NCBI GenBank assembly: GCA_964431685.1
Contig: CAYSLA010000105.1
Location: 1-11,798 of the forward strand
Source: CAYSLA01 sp964431685
Lineage (GTDB): Bacteria > Armatimonadota > UBA5829
Length of the DNA: 11,798 nt
Reading direction: 5' to 3'
Under the pieces are notes generated by a model that saw only the letters and a program-made list of their open reading frames with translations, searched no databases and was not told the DNA's origin. Positions 1 to 6,523 of this stretch are shown one piece after another (within the stretch, counting starts at the first letter, position 1; the number at the start of each line of letters is the position of its first letter). The position numbers and the translations under genes are program-made.

Positions 1-20
1 GAGCACCGGAGGAGAGGCTA

Positions 21-476
21 TTGCCAGAAGTACAGAGTTCGATTGAGATAGACGGCCCCATAGAAAAGGTCTATGCACTCGCCAAGAACATCGAGGCGTT
101 TCCCGAGTTCATGCCGGACGTCAAGAGCGTCAAGGTGCTGGAGCGCAGCGATGACGGCGGCCGAATCGTGAGCGAATGGGTCGGGATAGTGAAAGAATTC
201 AAGACAACGATCAAGTGGGTCGAGGAAGATATCTGGGACGAATCGGCCCGCTCCTGCCATTTCACGCTTGTAAAAGGTGAGTACTCAGAGTATTCCGGCG
301 TCTGGACATTCACTGATCTTGGGGGCAGAACCAGGTTTGACTCGACCATCTCGGTCGAATACGATGTGCCTCTGGTCGGCGCGCTCATCAAAGGTCTCAT
401 TGCCAAGAAGATGAAAGAAAACGTCGACAATATGCTTTCTGCTATCAAGAATCAGGTGGAAGGCGGAGCCGCGTAG
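21..476 (+). CDS. SRPBCC family (COQ10/START-like) protein
   Basis: This 151-residue protein has the size and pattern of the SRPBCC/polyketide-cyclase-like fold. It opens with a beta strand (VQSSIEIDGP) and a helix that resembles the family's 'vy.la.die.fPefmP.v' signature (KVYALAKNIEAFPEFMPDVK, residues about 17-36). Alternating strands follow, then a long C-terminal helix (about residues 120-147). Family members bind hydrophobic ligands; COQ10-type members bind quinones or lipids. No ligand can be read from this sequence. The start is TTG at 21, chosen because GGAGGAGAGG lies at 8-17 and the N-terminal strand begins right there. There is no signal peptide or membrane segment, so it is probably cytosolic. 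It ends 20 nt before the FAD-dependent dehydrogenase gene and is probably co-transcribed with it. That pairing is compatible with, but does not prove, a lipid or quinone role. Any gene upstream lies outside the window. Confidence 0.8.
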   Translation: MPEVQSSIEIDGPIEKVYALAKNIEAFPEFMPDVKSVKVLERSDDGGRIVSEWVGIVKEFKTTIKWVEEDIWDESARSCHFTLVKGEYSEYSGVWTFTDLGGRTRFDSTISVEYDVPLVGALIKGLIAKKMKENVDNMLSAIKNQVEGGAA

Positions 477-496
477 TCAATAGGGCAGAAGAAAAG

Positions 497-1843
497 ATGA
501 GTAGTCTCAGTTATGATGTTGTGATAGTTGGTGCGGGACCGTCAGGCATTTTCGCGGCGCTCCAGTTGGCCCAGGCGCGAAAGCTGCGTGTGCTGATTCT
601 GGACAAGGGGCCGGACATCGACGAACGAAACCGCAAGTCAGGTCTGCTTTCGGGATGGGGCGGCGCTGGAGCGTTTTCGGACGGCAAACTGACCCTTTCG
701 CCGGAGGTTGGCGGTCAGCTCGCGAATGTGATCCCAGAAGCGGAAGTCCGGTCGCTTCTGAAATACGTTGACCAGATGTGGACCGACTACGGCGGGTCAA
801 GCACGGTCTATGGCGGCAATCAGGACACGGTGGGCGACATCGACCGGCGCGCGCAGCTTGCCGGCCTGAGGCTCGTGCATTCCGAGGTGCGTCACCTGGG
901 CACAGAGGTCTGCCCTGCCATCCTCACCAGAATGCGTGATGCTCTGCGTGAACGAATAGACGTCAGGACTGGCGCGAACGTCAAGAAGCTGCTCACATCC
1001 GGAGGCAAAGCGGTCGGAGTGAAGCTGGACAACGGCGAGGAGATCGAGGCTCGCTATGTTGTCGCCGCACCCGGACGAGTGGGAGCGGACTGGCTGGCTG
1101 GCGAGGCAAACCGGCTGAAGCTCAAGGCAATGACCAATCCAGTGGACATTGGGGTCCGGGTCGAAGTCCCGGCGGCGGTGATGCAGTCGCTTACGGACGT
1201 GGTCTATGAGCCGAAACTGGTCTACTACTCGCGTTCATTCGAAGACAGAGTGCGCTCATTCTGCGTGTGCCCGAGTGGGGAAGTAGTGACTGAGGTTCAC
1301 GACGGCGTGGTGAGCGTCAACGGTCACAGCTACGCGCGCAGGAAGACCGGCAACACCAACTTCGCACTGCTTGTCAGCATATCATTTACGGAGCCATTCA
1401 AGGAACCAATCGCCTATGGCAGATATGTGGCCAGTCTGGCTAACATGCTGTCCGGAGGAGTCATCATCCAGCGGCTTGGTGATCTTGAGTCCGGCAGGCG
1501 AAGCACTCCGGAGAGAATCGCACGAGGGCTCCTGTCGCCCACTCTGATTACTGCGGTTCCGGGCGACCTGAGTTTTGTGCTACCTTACCGGCAGCTTACC
1601 GGCATACTGGAGATGCTGCACGCTATGGACCGGTTGGCGCCGGGTGTGGCGGACAGGAGCACTCTGCTGTATGGCGTGGAAGTGAAGTTCTACTCCTCGC
1701 GGATCGAGATGACTGACCGGCTGGAGACGGCCGTGGAGAACCTCTTCGCCGTCGGCGATGGAGCTGGGGTGACCCGGGGACTGATGCAGGCTTCAGCTTC
1801 AGGTGTGATAGTAGCGCGAGAAATCATCCGGCGTGCCGGATAA
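497..1843 (+). CDS. FAD-dependent dehydrogenase, COG2509-type
   Basis: This 448-residue protein is a two-dinucleotide-binding-fold flavoprotein. The N-terminal Rossmann motif is GAGPSG at residues 12-17, after the strand YDVVIVG. A glycine-rich stretch typical of this uncharacterised family (GLLSGWGGAGAFSDGKL) and VYGGNQDT follow. The C-terminal FAD-binding segment is LFAVGDGAGVTRGL (GDGAG at 420-424). The length matches the family, which is annotated only as NAD(P)/FAD-dependent oxidoreductase; its substrate is unknown. No signal peptide or membrane helix is visible, so it should be cytosolic. The ATG at 497 begins just before the Rossmann strand; the upstream purine run AGAAGAAAAG is a modest ribosome-binding site. 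The stop lies 13 nt before the next gene. With its neighbours it looks like a three-gene operon. The fold call is secure; the physiological role is not. Confidence 0.85.
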   Translation: MSSLSYDVVIVGAGPSGIFAALQLAQARKLRVLILDKGPDIDERNRKSGLLSGWGGAGAFSDGKLTLSPEVGGQLANVIPEAEVRSLLKYVDQMWTDYGGSSTVYGGNQDTVGDIDRRAQLAGLRLVHSEVRHLGTEVCPAILTRMRDALRERIDVRTGANVKKLLTSGGKAVGVKLDNGEEIEARYVVAAPGRVGADWLAGEANRLKLKAMTNPVDIGVRVEVPAAVMQSLTDVVYEPKLVYYSRSFEDRVRSFCVCPSGEVVTEVHDGVVSVNGHSYARRKTGNTNFALLVSISFTEPFKEPIAYGRYVASLANMLSGGVIIQRLGDLESGRRSTPERIARGLLSPTLITAVPGDLSFVLPYRQLTGILEMLHAMDRLAPGVADRSTLLYGVEVKFYSSRIEMTDRLETAVENLFAVGDGAGVTRGLMQASASGVIVAREIIRRAG

Positions 1844-1846
1844 AAT

Positions 1847-1851
1847 AGGAG
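1847..1851 (+). promoter_or_regulatory. Ribosome binding site deciding the TIM-barrel protein start
   Basis: AGGAG lies 5 nt before ATG 1857. It supports that codon over the in-frame GTG at 1833. Confidence 0.75.
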
Positions 1852-1856
1852 ACTTA

Positions 1857-2684
1857 ATGAGCAACAGAATCGAGTTGGGTGTGATCACGGGCATGGCAAA
1901 TGACCTTGTTCCCGCGTTTGACGAAATCAGGGGCGTTGGCCTGAGCAGATGCCAGGTGGCGTGCTGGGAGCCAGCGTTCTACACCAAAGACAACATACAG
2001 ATGGTCAAGGCCGCCTGTGCCGGGACGGGAGTGGAGATCAGCGCTCTGTGGACAGGCTACCCTGGCCCGCAGGTGTGGAACTTCATCGAAGGGCCCACTA
2101 CAATCGGGCTGGTGCCCCCCGAGTACCGGGCGATGCGGGTGGATGCTCTGATAGCAGGCGCAGAGTTTGCTGCAGAATGCGGCGTGTTCACTACTGCCAC
2201 CCACGCCGGATTCATACCCGAAAACCCCAGGGACCCGCTATATGCCGGGACCATTGAAGCGCTGACGAAAGTGGCTGTCAGGTGCAAGGAGCTGGGCGTG
2301 ACATTTACCTTCGAGACCGGCCAGGAGACTCCGACCACGCTGATGCGCGCCATTCAGGACATCGGGACCAACAACCTCGGCATCAATCTTGACCCGGCGA
2401 ACCTTCTTATGTACGGCAAGGCAAACCCGGTGGATGCGCTTGACTTGCTGGGGCCGCTGGTGCGGGGAGTGCACGGCAAAGATGGCGAATACCCCACAAA
2501 CCCGAACGAACTCGGCGAGGAGAAACCCCTGGGAGAAGGCAAAGTGAACTATCCGGTCTTTCTGCCCAAGCTTCGTTCTTTCGGCTTTGAGGGGTCGGTC
2601 ACGATTGAGCGTGAGATTTCCGGGCCACAGCAGATTGCCGACATAAAGCGAGCCATTGAGATTCTCTCCCCTCTGTGTGCTTAG
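1857..2684 (+). CDS. Sugar phosphate isomerase/epimerase (xylose isomerase-like TIM barrel)
   Basis: This 275-residue protein belongs to the AP-endonuclease-2/xylose-isomerase-like TIM-barrel superfamily. Probable divalent-metal ligands lie on successive strand ends, as in the family: E153 (TFETGQET), D179 (INLDPANL), H206 (GVHGKDGE) and E251 (VTIERE). H116 (TATHAGF) is a further conserved-looking active-site residue. Family members include epimerases, isomerases and inosose dehydratases acting on sugars or cyclitols, so the exact substrate cannot be assigned. I chose ATG 1857 because AGGAG at 1847-1851 sits 5 nt upstream and the first barrel strand (RIELGVITG) follows at once. An in-frame GTG at 1833 would overlap the preceding gene and has no site of its own. 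The gene is cytosolic, 13 nt downstream of the flavoprotein gene, and is followed by a strong hairpin that probably closes the transcription unit. Confidence 0.85.
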   Translation: MSNRIELGVITGMANDLVPAFDEIRGVGLSRCQVACWEPAFYTKDNIQMVKAACAGTGVEISALWTGYPGPQVWNFIEGPTTIGLVPPEYRAMRVDALIAGAEFAAECGVFTTATHAGFIPENPRDPLYAGTIEALTKVAVRCKELGVTFTFETGQETPTTLMRAIQDIGTNNLGINLDPANLLMYGKANPVDALDLLGPLVRGVHGKDGEYPTNPNELGEEKPLGEGKVNYPVFLPKLRSFGFEGSVTIEREISGPQQIADIKRAIEILSPLCA

Positions 2685-2688
2685 ACTG

Positions 2689-2714
2689 TCCGGCCTGCGA
2701 GCCCGCAGGCCGGA
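2689..2714 (+). terminator. Perfect hairpin, possible terminator
   Basis: An 11-bp perfect stem (2689-2699 with 2704-2714; core CCGGCCTGCG/CGCAGGCCGG) closes on the tetraloop AGCC. It starts 4 nt after the stop of the TIM-barrel gene. No U tract follows, so it may act as a pause site, an mRNA 3' stabiliser or a Rho-assisted terminator rather than a classical intrinsic terminator. The stem is seen directly; the function is inferred from position. Confidence 0.6.
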
Positions 2715-2751
2715 ATATGACATCAATACCTGCGTCTCTTATCCGTGGTAA

Positions 2752-3381
2752 GTGAAGTTGGAGGTTCCTCATGTTCTCTCATATCGCCAGTCGCCCGGAA
2801 TCCAGGAGAAACTCAATACGCCCGAGGGCGAGGCTCTGGCCAAAATGGTCGACCCCTGGAGCTACCTCTCGCGGATCACGATGCCCAAGTTGATCATCAA
2901 CGGCACCAACGATGCCTATTGGACGATCGACGCGCTCAACCACTACTGGGATGACCTGGCGGGCTCTAAGAATGTGCTGTATCTGCCAAACGCGGGACAC
3001 GGGCTGGGTGAGCAAGGCGGCCTTGAGGGCATATTGAAGGTGGTTTCCGCGAGTGCGTCGTTTGCCCGGGCGGTGACTTCCGGCGCGCATATTGAGCAAG
3101 CCAGATGGCGTTTCATCGACGGCAAGGGCAAAGCAGCGCTGAACATAACGTGCTATGCTCGGAAGAGCGGCGCGAAGCTCTGGACAGCCAAAAGCGCGAC
3201 TCGAGACTTCCGCGAGTCGAAGTGGGAGTCCACTCCTATGAAGCCTACAGGCTACGGCTTTACATCCGAGATCAGCGTGCCCAAACAAGGCTTCATTGCG
3301 GTTATGGGAGAATACCCGGCGTTGTTTGGTGAAGCCGAGTGCCGATTGTGCACACAGATAAAGGTGTTGGGCCAGAAGTAA
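2752..3381 (+). pseudogene. 5'-truncated PhoPQ-activated pathogenicity-related (PqaA-like) hydrolase remnant
   Basis: The open frame (up to 209 residues from GTG 2752) matches only the C-terminal half of the PqaA/PhoPQ-related family (PF10142), alpha/beta-hydrolase-type proteins usually over 400 residues long. Recognisable blocks are GIQEKL.TPEG, MVDPWSYLSRITMPKLIING, GTNDAYW with the acid-like D54, YWDDLAGSKNVLYLPNAGHG with the base-like H83, and a trailing beta-rich domain. The N-terminal half, which should hold the signal peptide and the nucleophile serine, is missing. A stop (TAA 2749-2751) sits directly before the GTG, there is no Shine-Dalgarno sequence there, and the 67 bp back to the previous gene carry no further homology. 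The remaining frame is intact, so the loss may be fairly recent, or a short product could still be made. I call it a remnant; a true short paralogue is the alternative. Confidence 0.7.
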
Positions 3382-3415
3382 GGCTTCACCGGCAAGCAGT
3401 CGCGCGCGGGTTGAC

Positions 3416-3455
3416 GCAACGCAGACCGGTTTTCGGAAAAACCGGATTGTGTTGC
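3416..3455 (+). terminator. Two-tier hairpin in the rpmH upstream region
   Basis: The inner stem is a perfect 8 bp, CCGGTTTT (3426-3433) with AAAACCGG (3438-3445), closed by the loop CGGA. After a 2x2 internal loop, an outer 8-bp stem forms between GCAACGCA (3416-3423) and TGTGTTGC (3448-3455) with one G-U pair. It lies 35 nt after the end of the PqaA remnant and well before the rpmH promoter. A terminator isolating the rpmH operon is the simplest reading, but no U tract follows. Confidence 0.55.
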
Positions 3456-3534
3456 ATCACGAGAGATCAAACCGTGGCCAGTGGTGCTTCACTTCTGGGT
3501 CTATGGTTCCTGGGATCGCTGCATCGTAAAAAAC

Positions 3535-3564
3535 TTGTAAGCGATGGACAGTGTATGGTATAAT
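3535..3564 (+). promoter_or_regulatory. Housekeeping-type extended -10 promoter for rpmH operon
   Basis: A perfect -10 box TATAAT (3559-3564) is preceded by the extended -10 TG (3556-3557). A -35-like TTGTAA (3535-3540, four of six consensus bases) lies 18 bp upstream. Transcription should begin near 3570, giving a leader of about 25 nt before rpmH. AAGGGGG at 3575-3581 may be the rpmH Shine-Dalgarno. Bases 3554-3574 recur almost exactly at 9106-9127. Confidence 0.8.
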
Positions 3565-3593
3565 TGCGCAAATCAAGGGGGCTCGATGCGAAG

Positions 3594-3728
3594 ATGAAAC
3601 GCACTTACCAACCCAAGAACCGTGCTCGCAGGAGAGTCCACGGTTTTATTGCTCGAATGTCCACGCGCGGCGGCAAGCGTGTGCTTAGCACGCGGCGCGA
3701 AAAGGGTCGGTGGAAACTGACCGTATAG
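3594..3728 (+). CDS. rpmH: 50S ribosomal protein L34
   Basis: Translation from ATG 3594 gives a 44-residue, strongly basic protein beginning MKRTYQPKNRARRRVHGF and continuing with RMSTRGGKRVL and a basic tail ending KLTV. This is the full length and conserved pattern of bacterial L34, a late-assembling large-subunit protein that contacts 23S rRNA. It is small and easily missed by gene finders. The purine run AAGGGGG (3575-3581) is a plausible, slightly distant ribosome-binding site. An ATG at 3586 is out of frame and stops after three codons. rnpA follows after 58 nt, as in most bacteria. The promoter at 3535-3564 probably drives the whole cluster. Confidence 0.96.
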   Translation: MKRTYQPKNRARRRVHGFIARMSTRGGKRVLSTRREKGRWKLTV

Positions 3729-3786
3729 TTAGCGTGACCGGCGCGGTGCGCTCCAGTATCGCGCCAATGGTTTGTGTACTCCGGCT

Positions 3787-4149
3787 ATGCTTTCCGCTCC
3801 CAACAGGCTCAGACGAAGATCAGATTTCGCGAGAACATACTCCAGAGGAAGATCCAGCGCGTCCGAAACGGTCGTGGTTCACGCCGTTCGGAAGTCTGAG
3901 ATCACTCGGGTTGGGTTTTCAGTGAGCCGCAAGGTCGGAAATGCGGTCGTAAGAAACAGAGTCAAGAGGCGACTGAGAGAGATCGTAAGGCAGATCCTGA
4001 ATGAAGCTCGGGATGACGGGCGAACCGTGCCCGGCTGGGACGTAGTTGTGGTGGCCAGAAGACGGGCGTCAGACGCATCTTGGGAAGAACTGGGCAGAGG
4101 CGTGCGCCTTGCATTTGAGCGTTTGGGACTTCTCGAGCGCGAGAACTGA
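3787..4149 (+). CDS. rnpA: Ribonuclease P protein component
   Basis: This is the protein subunit of RNase P, which helps the catalytic RNA (rnpB) remove 5' leaders from pre-tRNAs. The 120-residue product starts MLSAPNRLRRRSDF, the usual RnpA opening (RLRR..DF). It carries the family signature RVGFSVSRKVGNAVVRNRVKRRLRE at about residues 41-65, with the RNR box at 56-58, and WDVVVVAR at about 84-91. I chose ATG 3787 because family members begin just before RLRR. An in-frame TTG at 3772 would add five residues with no better ribosome-binding site. The location between rpmH and yidD is canonical. Its stop (4147-4149) is one base before the yidD ATG, which suggests translational coupling. Confidence 0.95.
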   Translation: MLSAPNRLRRRSDFARTYSRGRSSASETVVVHAVRKSEITRVGFSVSRKVGNAVVRNRVKRRLREIVRQILNEARDDGRTVPGWDVVVVARRRASDASWEELGRGVRLAFERLGLLEREN

Positions 4150-4150
4150 G

Positions 4151-4366
4151 ATGGCGAGACGGCTTCTGCTTTTTATCATCAGGCAGGTTTATCAGAGAGC
4201 TTCACGTAGTCTCTGGCCAAGCTCTTGCCGGTTCAGACCAACTTGCTCGGAGTATACCGCGCAAGCCGTTGAGAAATATGGTTGTTTGAGAGGAAGCTGG
4301 ATGGGCCTGACCCGGATTGCTCGCTGTCACCCGTGGAATGCTGGGGGCGACGATCCGCTCAGATAG
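4151..4366 (+). CDS. yidD: Membrane protein insertion efficiency factor YidD
   Basis: This 71-residue protein shows the YidD pattern in full. There is a short amphipathic hydrophobic start (RRLLLFIIRQVYQ), CRFRPTCSEYTAQAVEKYG (C26, C32) and the C-terminal CHPWNAGGDDPLR (C59). YidD is a small membrane-associated protein that aids insertion of inner-membrane proteins, near YidC. ATG 4151 begins one base after the rnpA stop and gives the normal family start. A longer reading from 4046 in the same frame would run inside rnpA and adds no homology. No separate Shine-Dalgarno is evident, so coupling to rnpA translation is likely. yidC follows after 31 nt. Confidence 0.93.
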   Translation: MARRLLLFIIRQVYQRASRSLWPSSCRFRPTCSEYTAQAVEKYGCLRGSWMGLTRIARCHPWNAGGDDPLR

Positions 4367-4397
4367 GCTAGTCGGTTCTCTCCTACTTTGAGGTGAC

Positions 4398-5636
4398 ATG
4401 ATAAGAAAAATTGCAGCAGCGGCTCTTGTGCTGGCCGCACTCACAATCTCTGGTTCGGAAACCCTGGCAGCGTCAAAAGCGCAGGAGATGCTGGCCAAGG
4501 CCGCGGTCTATGTTGAAAAGGCTGAGAAGTCCACCAGCAGTTCTGAGCGAGACGACCTTTACGCCAAGGCGCTCAAAGAATACCAGCAGATTCAGAAGTC
4601 CAAAGCCTTTTCTGGTACTCCTGAGGCAGCAGAGGCTATGCTTATGACATCTCTGCTATATAAGAACGCCAAAGGCAAGATGCACAACCTCTATCAGTCC
4701 TACGACACACTGAAGAGACTGATCAGTTCCTATGACAAACCCAGGGATGTGCTCGAGAGCACTCTGACGGCTGCGGAAGTTCAAAGAGTTCAGGGGATGG
4801 TTTCCCAGGCGAAGAAGCTCAAGGAAGAGCTGATGGCGGCAATGAACAAAGAGAACTCCAAGAAGCCGCTATACAAGATTATGGACTTTCTGGTAGGGTT
4901 GACGGGGCGGGTCAACTGGCTATCTTATTGGCTGGCACTGGTAATACTCGCTGTGGTAGTCAAGGTTCTCATCACGCCGCTCACAAAAGCACAGTACAAG
5001 TCCATGGCGGAGATGCAAAGAGTAGCCCCGTTGATCAAGGAAATCCAGGCAAAGCACAAGGGCGACCAGAAGACCATCGGTGAGAAGACGATGGCTCTTT
5101 ACAAGGAACACAAGATCAACCCGCTGGCGGGTTGTCTGCCACTGCTTGTGCAGATGCCGATTCTCATCCTGGTATACCACATCATCAAGGTCTATGAGTT
5201 TCAGTTGGAGAGCGGCACATTTCTGTGGATAGGTAAGCAGTTTGCACACATCTGGCACGCTTCAGTGCCCTTGAACCCATCGCAGACCGTATACCTGGCC
5301 GCCAGAAACCTCTCCGAGGGAGACGTTCTGCTTCTGCTGTTGTATCTGGTCAGCATGTACGTTTCGATGAAACTCTCCAACGTTGACCCGACCCAGGCTG
5401 ATCAGCAGAGAATGATGGCAATCATGATGCCGCTGATGATGGGGTTGCTGTTCGCGGGATTCCCGTCTGGTTTCATACTTTACTGGCTCGTATTTAATGT
5501 GCTGCAGACTGCCCAGCAGTATTACATTATCCACGGGAACAAGCCTGCACCTGTGCTGGCAACCGCGGGAGATGCGCCGGTGACGGCAATCGAAGAGAAA
5601 CAGAACGGTTCCAAGCCGCAGCGCAAGAAGAAATAG
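4398..5636 (+). CDS. yidC: Membrane protein insertase YidC with helical extracytoplasmic domain
   Basis: YidC/Oxa1/SpoIIIJ-type insertase of 412 residues that inserts membrane proteins alone or with SecYEG. An N-terminal signal-like helix (residues 1-24) precedes an Ala/Lys/Glu-rich helical region (about 26-155) with a TPR-like look. This stands in place of the beta-sandwich P1 domain of Gram-negative YidC. The core starts at about 171: VNWLSYWLALVILAVVVK, then TPLTKAQYKSMAEMQ, a coiled hairpin with LYKEHKINPLAGCLPLLVQMPI (about 234-255), further membrane segments at about 308-325 and 339-353, and FPSGFILYWLVFNVLQTAQQY (about 355-375), followed by a basic tail. The position that is the conserved groove Arg in E. 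coli (TFIVRGIMYPL) reads Lys189 here. GAGGTG (4390-4395) lies just before ATG 4398. The gene is in the canonical cluster with yidD and jag. Confidence 0.94.
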   Translation: MIRKIAAAALVLAALTISGSETLAASKAQEMLAKAAVYVEKAEKSTSSSERDDLYAKALKEYQQIQKSKAFSGTPEAAEAMLMTSLLYKNAKGKMHNLYQSYDTLKRLISSYDKPRDVLESTLTAAEVQRVQGMVSQAKKLKEELMAAMNKENSKKPLYKIMDFLVGLTGRVNWLSYWLALVILAVVVKVLITPLTKAQYKSMAEMQRVAPLIKEIQAKHKGDQKTIGEKTMALYKEHKINPLAGCLPLLVQMPILILVYHIIKVYEFQLESGTFLWIGKQFAHIWHASVPLNPSQTVYLAARNLSEGDVLLLLLYLVSMYVSMKLSNVDPTQADQQRMMAIMMPLMMGLLFAGFPSGFILYWLVFNVLQTAQQYYIIHGNKPAPVLATAGDAPVTAIEEKQNGSKPQRKKK

Positions 5637-5661
5637 GCAAGTACTTCGCGGGCGCACGCCC

Positions 5662-5761
5662 NNNNNNNNNNNNNNNNNNNNNNNNNNNNNNNNNNNNNNN
5701 NNNNNNNNNNNNNNNNNNNNNNNNNNNNNNNNNNNNNNNNNNNNNNNNNNNNNNNNNNNNN
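5662..5761. other. Assembly gap (100 N)
   Basis: Exactly 100 unknown bases lie between the yidC stop and jag. This is the usual placeholder length for a scaffold join of unknown size, so the true distance and any content are unknown. The left flank is GC-rich and self-complementary (GGGCG/CGCCC near 5650-5661), which could have broken the assembly. Confidence 0.97.
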
Positions 5762-5778
5762 CGCCCTGTCGGGAGAGA

Positions 5779-5785
5779 TAAGGAG
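5779..5785 (+). promoter_or_regulatory. Strong ribosome binding site for jag
   Basis: TAAGGAG lies 5 nt before ATG 5791 and settles the jag start, right after the assembly gap. Confidence 0.85.
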
Positions 5786-5790
5786 CAACC

Positions 5791-6507
5791 ATGGATAGCG
5801 TTGAAACTAGCGGGAAGACAATTGAAGAGGCTGTGGAAGCCGCCGCACGCGAACTGGGCGTGACCATCGACGCTGTTCAGTATGAGGTCTTGGATCCGGG
5901 CACGAAAGGCTTTCTGGGACTCGGACAGAGCCCTGTCAGCATCAGGGCCACAGTCGGAGATGGAATTTGTCGCCCCGCAGAGCACAAAACTGCTGAGGCT
6001 GGCGGGTCGGCCGTTGATCCCGGGGCTCTTGCCGGCGTTGATGAGAACACGCGTCTGTTCGTCACCACTGTGATGAAGACCCTGCAGGACTGCCTGTCAG
6101 CGATGGACATGGACGCCAAACCCGTTCTGCGGGCCGTGAGCGAAGAGGAGATTGACGTTGAAATCGTGGGCAGCGACGTGGCAATACTCATTGGCCATCA
6201 CGGACAGACGCTGGACGCATTGGAATATCTGATGCAGATGGCTGGTCTGAACGCGGCGGAATGCAGGCGCCGTTTCATCCTCGATGCCGAGGGGTACCGG
6301 GAGCGACACAAGCAGATGCTCATGCGAACGGCGCGCGAGTATGCGGCAGAAGTGAAGGCCCAAAACAGCGAAGCTGTGCTCGACCCGCAGCCTGCCAGAG
6401 AGAGACGTATCATACACATGGCGCTAGTCGATGATCCCGACGTCTATACATACAGTGAAGGCGAGGGTCCCGACAGGCATGTGGTGATCTCTCCCAAATC
6501 CCAATGA
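5791..6507 (+). CDS. jag: RNA-binding protein Jag/KhpB (SpoIIIJ-associated)
   Basis: This 238-residue protein has the three Jag domains in order. The Jag-N domain (about 1-55) has the signature KTIEEAVEAAARELGV and VLDPGTKGFLGLGQSPV. After a linker of about 30 residues comes a type II KH domain (about 85-165) with the GxxG loop GHHG at 135-138 (AILIGHHGQTLDALEYLMQ). The R3H domain (about 167-236) has the R-x3-H motif at R205/H209, followed by VDDPDVYTYSEGEGPDRHVVISP. Jag/KhpB binds RNA in the cytosol and is linked to cell elongation and envelope control in Gram-positive bacteria. Linkage after yidC is the classic arrangement, here interrupted by the assembly gap. mnmE begins about 16 nt downstream. 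Confidence 0.94.
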   Translation: MDSVETSGKTIEEAVEAAARELGVTIDAVQYEVLDPGTKGFLGLGQSPVSIRATVGDGICRPAEHKTAEAGGSAVDPGALAGVDENTRLFVTTVMKTLQDCLSAMDMDAKPVLRAVSEEEIDVEIVGSDVAILIGHHGQTLDALEYLMQMAGLNAAECRRRFILDAEGYRERHKQMLMRTAREYAAEVKAQNSEAVLDPQPARERRIIHMALVDDPDVYTYSEGEGPDRHVVISPKSQ

Positions 6508-6523
6508 GAAACCAGGTGCCGTT

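Larger units (their letters stand above)
3382..3593 (+). other. Intergenic region upstream of rpmH (212 bp)
   Basis: No gene is supported here. The stretch holds a long two-tier hairpin (3416-3455) and a strong promoter (3535-3564) that should drive the rpmH cluster. I find no cluster of DnaA boxes, so it does not look like the replication origin despite its place beside rpmH. Confidence 0.7.

Noticed and set aside
1833..1856. Upstream GTG start for the TIM-barrel protein
   Set aside because: It overlaps the end of the flavoprotein gene and has no site of its own, while ATG 1857 has AGGAG at ideal spacing.
5527..5535. DnaA-box-like TTATCCACG
   Set aside because: It is a single site inside the yidC coding sequence with no partners nearby. 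Together with the lack of boxes in 3382-3593, it gives no support for an origin here.
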